Below, in pieces: positions 33,542-45,400 of a stretch of DNA of 64,000 nt. Both the position numbers and the translations under genes were made by a program. Location of the stretch: assembly GCF_037392515.1 (NCBI RefSeq), contig NC_090290.1, positions 54,944,753 through 55,008,752 of the forward strand, written 5' to 3'. The notes beneath the pieces were generated by a model, which saw nothing but the letters and a program-made list of their open reading frames with translations, did not search any database and was not told where the DNA came from. Positions within the stretch are counted from its first letter, which is position 1. The number at the start of each line of letters is the position of its first letter. The DNA is from Haliotis asinina. Taxonomy: Eukaryota; Mollusca; Gastropoda; Lepetellida; Haliotidae.

Positions 33542-34974
33542 GAATTCACGCTGACACCAAGAGCATTCTTTTCTCTGGATGGCATGTTGTTGCAATGTAC
33601 AACAAGTCAAAACTCATCAGTTGCCTTGAGGAAATGGGAAAAAGCCATACGATCAGTGATCCAGAAACAGCCCCTCAACTTACCCAAATTGACTCTACAG
33701 TGCTTATGATTGCTGTAGTTGATGGTATGGTTCTTCTTCAGAAGATGACACAGTTACCTTCAGCAGTGGAGACGGTAAGGGATTTAAGCTGGTGCTTCAA
33801 TAACCGACTGATGAGCCTTACAAGAAAATTTGACGAAGTTTTTCTTGTGTTTGATACCTATAGACCTGATTCACTTAAATGGGCAACAAGAGAAAAGAGA
33901 TGTCATGGCAAGGATCCAGTCCAGTACCAAATAACTGATGGAACAAGAATCAAGCACATCACATTCAAACGATTCTTATCTCATGACCAAACTAAGAATG
34001 ATCTTGCAGAGTACCTTGCAACAAAGACCATTGAGTACAACAAGGATTCATCAAAGGTCTTCATCACTGCAGCATCGGGTAACACAAGAAGTAACCGCAG
34101 CATCAACTTTGAGTCAAACAACCATGAAGAGGCTGACACACTCATGATCTACCAAGCCATGTGTTCATCTCAGCGAAACCCATGTGACTCCGAACTTGTT
34201 TTCTTCTCTCCTGATACTGACGTCCTCGTGCTAATCATAGCAAATTATGATCACCTGCCAGTAAAGACATCTGTCTGCATGGCATCAGGTGAAGTACAAA
34301 TAGAGCCTATATGGAAATCACTTGGGGCTGAAAAAGCCAAGGCTCTACCAGCCTTCCATGCTTTTTCTGGAGCTGATAATACAGGTAGATTTTCTCGCGT
34401 TGGGAAGACAACTTGGTTCAAGACATTTGTAACAGCCACCAGAGACACCTTTGAAGCTTTACAGCAGCTATCTTGTAGGGAAGATCTTGCTGAGGAAACA
34501 TTTTCAACATTAGCTAGATTTGTATGTGCTGTGTATTGTCCAAAATCAATCACCCTGAATGAAATTCCTGAACTCAGGTGGTACCTCTTTTGCAAACACA
34601 TGGCTGAAAGTGATAGGCTCCCTCCAACAACTGGTGCCTTGAGACAGCACATTCACAGGGTTCAGATGCAGGCATGGGTATGGGCTCAAGCTCATGTTAC
34701 CAAACAAGTCTTCTTGGACCCAGTGAGATATGGGTATTACAGGGATAAGGATGTTCAGCTTAGACCAGTCACCACAGATGTTCTTCCAGCTCCACAGGCT
34801 ATTCTTGAGATGGTTCGATGCCAGTGCAAGACAGACTGTTCAACTCAGCGGTGTACATGCAAATCAAAGGACTTACTATGTACTGAACTTTGTCAGTGCA
34901 GTAATCAGTGTGAGAATGAAGAGTCTCAAGTTGAGGAAACAATTCCTGATGATAACTTTGATGAACTGTTGTAA
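33542..34974 (+). CDS. PIN/FEN-like protein with C-terminal CXC zinc motif, intronless, 5'-truncated
   Basis: The ATG at 33595 opens 459 residues, but the same frame is open back to 33542 and reads protein-like (HADTKSILFSGWHVVA before the Met), so the true N-terminus is probably lost upstream. Numbering from the Met, acidic positions follow the FEN/XPG plan: D43 (VVDGM), D87 (VFDTYR), E178-E179-D181 (HEEADT), D207 and D209 (SPDTDVLVLI), and D261 in FSGADNTGRFSRVGKTT, which resembles the GsDY..GvpGiG turn of FEN nucleases. Residues 325-405 (ELRWYLF, LPPTTGALRQHI, LPAPQAILEMV) are a block I associate with multi-copy invertebrate proteins of unknown role. Residues 409-439 hold nine cysteines in CxC-x3-C-x4-CxC-x6-C-x3-CxC-x3-C order, a tesmin/TSO1-like CXC motif that normally binds zinc and DNA. 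A nuclease role is inferred from layout only. Lack of introns and a SINE at its 5' edge suggest a mobile or retrocopied origin. Confidence 0.75.
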
Positions 34975-36806
34975 ATATGTATTATGATGAGTGTTCCTGA
35001 ATGATCTCTCATTTGGGGACATTGTGGATACTAGTATATAATTACATGATTAATGACAACTTTTCGATTGGAGATATGATGACATGTCTGAAATGGAAAT
35101 CATGATGACATTGATGACTAGCTGTAAACAGTGTTGTGTATTTGGTGCTGACACTGTCTACAACATCTGAGGATAGACATTAACCTATCAATACTGTGAC
35201 ACTGTGGACATTCATGTTCTGATCTTCAACCTGTTGCGACGATTGCACAACTGATCAAGTTAGTAATTTAATTGGTTATCATAACATTCATAATATTCTT
35301 GTTTAAGTATATATACACGTATATACAAGTATCTGTGAGTTCAGTGCATAGATATATATCATAAATAGTTGATATGAAATATATAATGTTCAAATGTTGT
35401 ATATAATAACACATTTCCACTTCATGTATACACAGTAATAGTAGCCTTGATACTTGGTTGTATACAAGTAACCATTAACAGCATACAAATTTCAAATATA
35501 TAGTGAAAATAGATGCACAATAGCAGTTAAAAGTGAAAAAAAGGTGGCACATTGCTGAATTTGGCAGCCATTTTGAAATCCAAGATGGCCGCCAATGGGA
35601 TTGTGTGAAAATTTGGAAACATTGATTTTCACATTAAGTGTAGTGAGTGGTTTATGAATATGCATAATTTTGCTAATCTCCATTTTTTTTGAACGATGGA
35701 CTTATAGCACATTGGCAGAATTTCTTCACTCTGTCGTTTTTTGAAAAAATCCCTGGTATTCCTTTTCTGGTTGTAATAAGTATTCCAGCAGTGTAGTTTA
35801 TTTCCTTTTCTAATGCCTCGATGGTATTGTGATTGATCCAATTTGATCCTATTTCTGTTTTTACCTCGACATTTATCCATATGATGTCTACAGACACATA
35901 GCAAGCCATTTGTTTTGTGAATGTCCGATAGATTGCAAAGCTTTATATTTTTATAGCACTGAGGTTTTGCCCTCTTTCATAGCACAAATCTTATGATTTT
36001 TGGTAGCTGTGTACCTATTACCTCTGATACCAAAAACACTCATTTGATATATTTGAATCCATGAAAATTAATAACGACGACTTTGCCTTTGGTAGAAAAA
36101 TCTGAAAAATTTCTGAGTTTAAACATGATTTATCCATGCAAATTTTGGTGGCAGATGTGCTATCTTGGGTAAGCAATGAGAAAAACATGAAACAGTGTAT
36201 CGCTTTTTGCATATTAGGCTATTGAAGGACACATGACATAGAGCAGGATTATTTACCAGCTGCAGGTGAATGGCATTTTGTGGATATTGATTGATGCATT
36301 CCTGAACAAGGTAATAGCCTGACGTTGTTTCAGTTACTTTAGTCACTTTTTAACTTGATGTTTTCATTTTATTTCATTTGTTTTCATAATGATGAAGTAA
36401 AATGACTTCATCTTTGTTAATTAGTCTATATATACTTAAACTGTCAATTGTGTATATAGATGGCGCAGCAGAGGTCATGAACCTGTCATAAATTCTAGGA
36501 TATCATCCGGGTACTCATTGGAGAAAAACAATAATGAAAGGAACAACCAGTCCACAGAAATTGCTCTGCTCTAATGCCCCTTGAAGATCACTTCAGGCCA
36601 AGGTTACTTTATGGTTCACCTGGTTCACACTGACTATAAAAAGCCAGAAATTTCGACGGTAAACCTTGAAAAGTGTTTAATTGCCAGTGTTGTGCCATAA
36701 ACACCCTAAAAAGGCCCAACATTTGTCACGCATGATTTTACAGGAAACAAAACTGTATACAGTCTTTGTCCAACGCAGAAAACCTGAATTTAGAAACTTC
36801 CGCCTT
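34975..36806. other. 3' flank of the PIN/CXC ORF; no other gene supported
   Basis: Tandem ATATAC-rich sequence lies at about 35300-35400. At 35561-35595 a block agccattttgaaatcc then aagatggccgcc contains a YY1-type AAGATGGCCGCC sequence and may belong to the 3' end of the same element as the ORF. The - strand frames at 35629-36346 are open in pieces but match nothing that I recognise. Confidence 0.4.
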
Positions 36807-37082
36807 CTTTGAGCGAGCGAGCGAGTTTAGTTTTATGTCACACTCAGCAATATTCCAGCTATATGGCAGCGGTCTATAAATAATCGAGTCTGGACCAGAC
36901 AATCCAGTGATCAACAACATGAGCATCGATCTGCGCAATTGGGAACCGATGACATGTGTCAACCAAGTCAGCGAGCCTGACCACCCGATCCCGTTAGTCG
37001 CTTCTTGTGACAGGCATAGTCGCCTTTTTATGGCAAGCATGGGTTGCTGAAAGCCTATTCAACCCCGGGACCTTCACGGGTC
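36807..37082 (-). mobile_element. SINE family B, nearly full copy
   Basis: The left end carries the (GAGC)n/gagtttagttttatg tail, followed by aatattccagctatatggca, tggaccagacaatccagtga, gcgcaattgggaaccgatga, and the head caagcatgggttgctgaaag, gggaccttcacgggtc. Orientation is set by the simple-sequence tail shared with the tRNA-headed family C, so the element reads on the - strand. Confidence 0.85.
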
Positions 37083-37734
37083 GCGCGCTCTTCTTTGAAG
37101 CTATGCTACTTGACCCTTAATTCACTTAATCTAAAGTTATAATTTGCAGTTGTTTAAAACTACTTAGTTTAATGCTTGCCAGTTAGCTGCTCAATCACAG
37201 TTGATGTCTTGATAAAAGTTCCAAACTGAAGTTGACATGTCCATGACACCATCTCATGACACCGCGAGTCGTGATGACTCCTAAATTTTTATGCCTAGAG
37301 CAAACACTATAATAAAAAGAAAACATTGCAGTGACAGTAGGTTTTTTAATTAACCTCTGTCGAGAGGCGAAACTTTCCAAGTGCAACCATTGTAGATGAG
37401 AGTTATTTCCCTTTGGTGGTCCCACATTTGACCAAACTTGTGTGTATTCAACTACTTGTGGGTCAGATGTGTTTTACAGTTCCTTAAAAAATGAATAAAC
37501 TCAATATATTATTGACCCCCGCCTTGCTTCCAAGAGTGAAATTTTTATGTTATGAGCAATTTCATGTAAAATCCTAATGACCATCAATAAAATACATATC
37601 TACTACCAGTGAAAAGTAATTTTGATTTTGTAAGTTGCTGAAAACAAATAGCATTCATCCTCAGAAAAGGCGCCGTCATTTTTGAAAATCGTGAAGTCTG
37701 TTAGAATTATTGAGATTATGGTTTGTTTTCATCA
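37083..37734. other. No gene seen
   Basis: AT-rich spacer; no exon recognised. Confidence 0.4.
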
Positions 37735-38007
37735 AGTTAAAAAAATCAAAACTACTTTTTACGAGTAGTTAAATATGTATTTGAATCATAGCCAAAAGGA
37801 TTTTGCATGACAACTTGTAACAAAGTATCTTCCACGGAAGCAAGTGGGGGTTGAAGTGACATTAATATTGCAACATCAAGGTAGAAAATCAAAATTACTT
37901 TCTACTAGTAGTTAAATATGTATTTGAATCATGACCAAAAGGATTTTGCATGACACAACCTGTAACATAACATAAGCAAGGTGGGGGTCGAAGTGAAAAT
38001 ACTGCGC
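37735..38007. repeat. Tandem duplication, about 142-bp unit, two copies
   Basis: The block aaaatcaaaactacttttta ... gtagttaaatatgtatttga ... aaaaggattttgcatgaca ... agtgggggttgaagtga at about 37743 recurs from about 37885, with about 10 percent differences and small indels. Confidence 0.8.
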
Positions 38008-39387
38008 TTGCTCAATTTACTTGGTTTGTAATGTTCACTCACCAGTATGTAGACACTTGTCAATATACGTCTTTATATTCGGTCTCATAATCCTAATTAC
38101 TTTATATTCATACTTGTGTGCATTTTGAAACTTAATAAAAAGAAACAATGTGCGAATGTATAACAGGAATGTATTGTCTAGACATTTTATAGTTTGCCTG
38201 TATGAATCATAATTTGCATGCACGCCCTAGTGTATGTCGTCTGTATCATTACACTTAACGACGAAAACAATGATTCTGTTGAAAGCTACAACAACTTTAT
38301 AAAAACAAAATGCAAACATTAAAATTACAATATTAAATTTAAAGGTGCAGACTGTTACCTTGTTCAAGGAATATATCCATCTATATCCACAAAATTGAGT
38401 GATATATACTTCATCCGCAGATTTCCCAGGTGATGTGTCTCAACAGTCTAATATACGAAGACGTGATGTATCATTTCAGGTTTTTCTCAACTAATTGCCC
38501 AATGTGTGTCATTCTTTTAAAAAAAGTAATTTAGTTCTCCGATAATGAGCAATCAATCAGTGTATTGGCGGTTAATCCTTTGAAAGAAGGGTGTTGTTTT
38601 TACGTAGCCACAGACACAACAGAGAGTATTCAGTACAGATTGGTAAATGTACATACATAAACACTACCTTTTGACAAATCCCCATTGACAAATCTGCATA
38701 AAAGTAATTAATCAATCATCATGTTAACGGTTAATCCTTTGATCAATCCAGACACAAGAAATGCCAAATGGGGACCTTTGTCGGGTAGTCTAAGTGACGT
38801 CACCACTAATAAAAGCTGTAATAAATTCAATAACTGAGCATCAAGTGAATGATGACAGTTAAGGTGTAGGTTTATACCACCTAACGTATTAAAACCTATT
38901 GACACCAAGCGATTTTGACAGAATTGTCTGTCAAAACAAGGGTTGTAACTCAGAAAAACAGGAGACAAAACTAAATGATAGTAGACTGTGAGAACATATG
39001 GCATTCATTTTTCACCACAGCTGTTGCTATTTCAGGTTTGTACAAACCTGTAAGCGAAACAGTTTATCCCCTGAAATGTAGATGAATTCTGCATAGACCC
39101 TCATATCTATACCTACTATTACGTCACGGAGATGCGCCGCTCTGATTGGTTGAAATTTTGTTTGTGGCTGTGAATTGTGTACTGTTGTCAGAAAAGTCGA
39201 TTTAAGGTAATTAAAGATGAGCAGTTTTAATGACGGGGTTTCATTTATAATGATGTCGATAAGTGATTTATGCATTTGCACCTCCAAGACTATATGTGAT
39301 CTTTTTTAAATCATTGATTGGGTATTAAACAAATGTTGAAAGCCTTTGTAAAGGCCTTAGATTTGATGGCTGACAACAACTTTTCAG
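38008..39387. other. Upstream region of the M6PR-like gene; 5' exons not found
   Basis: The first recognised exon begins in mid-protein and needs an upstream exon that leaves two bases of a codon. No signal-peptide exon could be identified here; it may lie further left or be too short to see by eye. Confidence 0.4.
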
Positions 39388-39469
39388 GTTCACAGCACTT
39401 GGTAAAAGCAATGACAAGTACTTCTACAATCCATGCAAAGATTTCACAGAAGGAACCGTATCTGGTGTG
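39388..39469 (+). CDS. M6PR: M6PR-like exon (MRH, NPC motif)
   Basis: Acceptor aacttttcag, donor gtaagt. One base completes an upstream codon, then 27 codons read FTALGKSNDKYFYNPCKDF then TEGTVSGV, the conserved NPC stretch near the start of MRH domains. It ends on a codon boundary. Confidence 0.8.
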
Positions 39470-42400
39470 GTAAGTTGGCTGCAAGTTTTTGTTTTGCCTT
39501 TGTCATGTTTATGTTTGATACGGAAACAGTAGGGCTGGGACAATACACACTGTCACAATATATTATTTTTTTTATTATATCGCAAGATTTTACCTGCGAT
39601 ATGATGCGTATCATCATGTGTACACCTTGAAGGACTGACACAGTATTAAGATTTAAAATGATGTATTTCAAGGTATTTGTGTATACCATTATGCACTACT
39701 GTTGTAAGCAGGCAAGTAATCCTGTCATTCTTGCATATTTTTCTCTAAATAAGTACTTTAACATGCTTAAGATAATATTGTTTTGGAAAATTTTGTGTAT
39801 CATTTTGTATTGATACACCATTCGCCAATACAATAGCTGTATGAAACTAAAATGTATTACAGTGAAGCGTCCCAGCTCTATGAATGAGAGATAAAGCTTT
39901 ATCATGTTTAGTGTATACAGATGTGCCTTCCAGAGTTTCAGTGTTTTAGTTATTGAAAACAAATGTTACCCTGGTATTTAACTGAATGGGAATGAAGTTT
40001 ACAGTTTGATGATTTCTGGGACCTCATCAATTGTGTTGACGTAAGTATGGATACTACATGGTCTTAGTTCGCGGTAAGTTTTATACGAGTACATGCAGAT
40101 ATAAAATTATAAATATCTTATCCAAATCTTTCGTGTGTGAAATTTTCATTACAATCCTATTTAAAAATTTATTGCTTGTTTTTAATGTGTTGCTGTTTTA
40201 AGTTACTTTCTAAAATTAAGTAGATCTGAATCTGTGCTTCCAAAACACACATGCAACATGCACACTGATAATCCCTCCCTCTCTCTCTTTCCCCTCCCCC
40301 CACCTCTTTCTCCTAACCCAACCTTCATAAGATAAGGACACTTTCTTGTGACTAATAAGGGAGGGCCCAGGGAAATTAACTCTGACCTTTGCTTTCTTCA
40401 GAGTTTTGCCTAGACTTATTTATCTAGTAGGCTCCAATGAATAAATTTTATGAGTCCTTTCAGATAACATGAAGGTCCTGTAAAGGATTAAAATAGTGTA
40501 GTGTGTAGTCAGATAATTTGTGGTCATGTGGACAGAAGTCAACACTGATGAGTGAACTTACAGACACAGATAACTACTTTACATGCTTTCATGTGTCTCT
40601 TGGGATGCAGTATTTTGGATTTTCTAGAAGTCCACTCTCTGCGTATGTGTGTTGTGGATGTACATTGTGCATCATGTAAAACTCTGTGTCATACATGTTT
40701 GTTCAAGGCTGCATGGTTTGCTCTCAACCACATAACCATAAATATTTATTCCTGGTACTGGCATACGACAAATATGATACATCACAATACTAAGATTTTA
40801 GTCACATGAATCACAATGACATATTGTCAAAGTGTTATGCATTTAAGCTGCGATACGATGTGAATCCTGTTGTAAGGGTGGTGATACTAGAATATTTAAT
40901 TCTAACAGCAACACTAGAACACTATGAGATAAAAGCAAACCAAGTTTCTGTCTAATTCATCAAATTCAACTAGTACAATGTTCATTTTGAAACAATATAA
41001 ATAATTGCTTACTTAGCGAATGTTACATACACGTGAGTGCTTAGTCTGAAACAGTTCTTGACACTGGTGTTTCTGAGGAGTAAACCGTTACTTCTGAAGT
41101 GAATCTAAGTCGACATATATTTCATCAAACACGAGTATGTTTTATTTCTAGATAGATACCACGATTCAGCAGTATTCCAAGTTAAACATTGATGTATCAT
41201 GGTCCATTTGAAGTATCATATCGGGATACATGACAGCGTAAAATTTTGTATCGATTCACTTTATCAGCAGCCCATGGATTGGTGCTTCAATGAATGTTGA
41301 TAAATTGTCACACCACAAGTAACATCATAACAGTTACGACTCCTTTCCCAACAAATGTATGTGCATGCTACGTTAAAAATAACCAAAGTCAGGTGAGCTG
41401 CAGAATCTTGTTGCTCTAGTTTTTGTTTAGAAATTTACACTAATTAATGCTATTTTCAAAATGCCGCTTTCTGAAAAAGCAATTCTGTTTCCTTACCTCT
41501 AAGAGTTTTGATGGCCTGAAATGCACTAGGTCACAACCTGTAAGGGAAATGTATGAAACTAATGTTTGAGAACAAACATGAAAATTAACACTATTGATGA
41601 TTCGTTCAACAGTGATCAGCTTCTTAACTCTTCCTCTGGTTAGATATTTACGGAGGCACATAAATCTTTATGGAAACATTGCATCACGTGAATTTAGAAT
41701 TTCCTCATCAATGAAGTTTGCCCTAATCTAACTCTCCAGTGTGTACCACTGTTGCTCAGACAGTCAAAGATGTCTTCCTCTGGTTCTTCAATCAAATGAG
41801 CTTCATACTAACTTTCTGTGTTAGATGGTCTCTCAAAAAGGAATATACTCAGGCCTACCATACAAACGGTGAAGGAATCATCAAAACTGAACTCTTATAC
41901 ACCAAAACAGAACTCATATGCACCAAAACAGAACAAAAATCACCAGAAACTGCCACAATATCTTCTAAAAACAAAACAAACCGCCTGTAATGGAAAACTA
42001 ATTGTTTGGAATGGAAACAAAACTTGCGTATCGGTTATAACAGCAGCTGAGAACGGTCGCTGAGCGCACAAAATGGCAGTCACAGCATCCAGAAACGGCA
42101 ACCATAGCATCCTGAAACAGCATAAGTATCATCAAAGATGGCAGTCAGGGGAGATGAACGGGCTGTAGTCCATAATTTTTTTCGTCACCATGAGTCTGAT
42201 TTTGAAAAATTGATATTGGAATGTAGCACATCACCCCCCTATTGTATTAAGCTTCAAACCTATGTTCTGACTTCTCAGAGTCAGGCTTGCAATTCTGCAC
42301 AGTTTGGTCCCCTGTTCGTCTGAAACTTACATGATTTTGTAAAGCAAACAAATCAGTATTTTCAAGTAGTTTTGTAATATGACTGGTGTTTCCAATCATG

Positions 42401-45400
42401 GAAATACCATTGTAATATAAACAAGATTGTTAGCAATATTGCGAAGTCGGCGTTAAACAACCAACAAAAACTACATTATAGTACATATGTGCTGTGATCT
42501 TAAGCTTGACCTTAATCCCGATTTCACTTCACCTATTACAAATGGATAAAGTATTTAGAATTTAAATGTGTATTTAACAGAAATCCTGTTACTGATGTTA
42601 TCAAACGAATATTAAAATTTGAACAACAGGAATTCATTTTGTACTAAGCTAGTGTTATATTTTTTTGCCTACATGACTCTGGTTATGCCATTACAAGATG
42701 GATGTCTATTGTCTCAATGTGGATGACAGAACAGCAACCTTGAGTTGACTATTGTCCTCGACCCTAGCACTGTTAAGTGACCTGTCTTAATACTTTTTCT
42801 GTTTTGACACAGGTCATTCAAGAACAAGCCGGAGTTTACTATATCAATGGGGATGACAATACCGCCACCTTCAGTGGTGACCCTGAGCTTGGCACCTTGC
42901 TCCTGACCTATCAACACACTGATGGTTCGCTCATCAGGTGGGACATTTTAACATACACTCACACACATACAAATGCACTCGCACAAGCACACACCTTTAT
43001 GAAACATCAGGTGAGGTTCCCCTCAAACCCTCATGATCGTGCCTTAGAAAATACAATATTGGAGAGATTGGTACTGAATTGTGCACACTGGTCCGTTAAT
43101 GAGTATTACTAGCGTAACACATGGCATTACAAAAGTGGTCATAATGACATTTGTATATTTGGAGTCTGTCAGTCTGTTCCTGAATCTGTTTCAGATTAAC
43201 AAGTTGTAACTTGTATATTAATAATCGAAGATAGGTCGCAGTGGCCAAACGATCACATTTTCTCATAGTTGAAAACAAACCATTTTGCAACAGCTGTCTT
43301 AGTGTTTGAGTCACTAAATGATGGAACATATTTTCGAAGTTGTTAGGGCCTGAAAACGTGTTTATTTCTTAGAAATTTTACTTTACTAACTAAAAAGTCA
43401 TGAGTGAATATTTCTTTAAGACTCCAGGAAGTTCATGATATGTTAGTCATCACGTTAAAGTATCAAGTTGCATCATTTTATACGTATCTGCAATAACAAC
43501 CTGGATAGGAAAATCTGAAAAATGATGCCAATAATCAATTTTTTCTGTGATTGTTCATTGGCAATGACAATGGGATATTTCAACCAGCTCCCAACACCTC
43601 CCTAATTGTTTTCAGTATTCTCTTTACTTCTGGTATCCAGTATGTTCTGTTAAAACAAGCTGTTTGAATATTATGTGTTTGTTCAATTATACTACGAAAA
43701 AAGTGTTAACAAAGACAACCTACAATGGGAACAATTTCATAACCTTTCATTACAGATTAACTATAGAACTCAGGTACTGGAGAATTTCCTTTGCATACCG
43801 TACTAGTTTGTAATGTGTCTGTATTCTTGTGTTTCCAGACATTCAAAAATCAGGTTATTGTGCAAGGCAAATACTGATGAACTGGTCTTTAACGAAGAAA
43901 ATCCAAAAGTTAATTATGTAAGTATACATCACAAGAGTCTAGCAGATGGTCTTTGCTTTGATGTTGTTTAGTCCTAGTATTTAATGGAGCCATGCTTGAC
44001 CCAGTCTTCCAAGTTATTACAGAGCTGCCTCCCTTCATAAGCACAACACAGTATGATAGAATTATATGTGATGGTACAAACACCAGGTTAGTGTGCTTAC
44101 CCTAATGTTTGCTTTGTTTCTCTCACATGTTCGTATGCTGATATTGTGTGTACAAGTATGTTAATTATGTGTAGACAATTTATATGTTATTGATCTGAAA
44201 CTATAATTCTCTGGGAATTTTTTTTTGTTAGACTAGCTGTTTGATATTCCAATCAGAATCAAGTGATTCTGTAATCGAAAGCATCTGGTAGTCCGGAAAT
44301 GACAACTTACTTTGGTAGTTCACATGTTCTGGTTCATCTTCTGTTAATACAGTTTTTTATTTACCTTACCATAGGTCTATAGCAAATTACCTCAAGCTTC
44401 ACTTAGTAGGAGATCTGACAGAGTTCAATTGCTATTCAATCTTGAATGGCTACCTCACAATCCACGACTGTCAGAATACGGAAGTATCTGGATCTCCCCA
44501 CTGCGCATGCGCGCTGATTCCACGAAAAACTTCACTTTTACTTCAAGTGTCGTCTGATCTAGACGTGTTTGAGTTGCTCTACTTTTGTTTTTCAGAACTA
44601 ATAAAGTTTCATCTTTCTACTTTTTACACTAATTCCTTTCAGGGGTTTTGTGCGTGGTATGTATATTTTTCAATGTTTGTGTCGATTTCTAACGTATATT
44701 TACGTTATTGTTCACTTGTCGGCTACCTCATACGAGGCACGTTAGCATGTCTCCTATTTCGTTGTTGCCTCCGTAATTTGTTACCAGTTCGGTTTCATTT
44801 GTTAATGCACTGCGTCTACTGATATTTTTGTCCGCGGTATCTAAGTTTTATATTACTTAGCGCGATATTTAGTGTATATTTCGCTGCTCTTTTTCAAGTG
44901 GCACCTATTTTACTTGTCTATTGCAAGCATGCTGTTGCACGGAGAGTGGAACATTCCATTACGTGGTAAGGGGTGTTTTTCTTCTACCCTTATTATCACA
45001 CGGTTATCTCGATTTGTTACAGTTGTTGTGCATGACACATCTCTTTTGTGAGCTTTCAAAAGGCTTGAAGGCTGGCAAGGTCCCGTACCCGTACTGCTCG
45101 GACTGCTCCCTACTGCAGCATTATGCAGTGTGCTCGAGTCTGTCTATTCCAGAATTCTAGGCATACTTGGCATCAGTGAGGAGGAGGAAGTCACAGATCT
45201 CCTGCTTCCTCGTCTGGTTCGAGGTGTACTCCGGAGATTCAGTCTACATTGGAGATACCTGGAGCAGCGTCAGACACTGCTGCTCAAGTGGAGGCATCAC
45301 TGAACCAGAATCATACCAATACCAACGCCTATGCCTATTCTTACGTCGATGCCTATACCTGCGCTGACGCCTATGCTTATGCCTGCGCTGATGCCTATGC

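Noticed and set aside
33343-33610. Two - strand ORFs opposite the start of the PIN/CXC ORF
   Set aside because: They lie mostly in SINE-like sequence and have no recognised domain.
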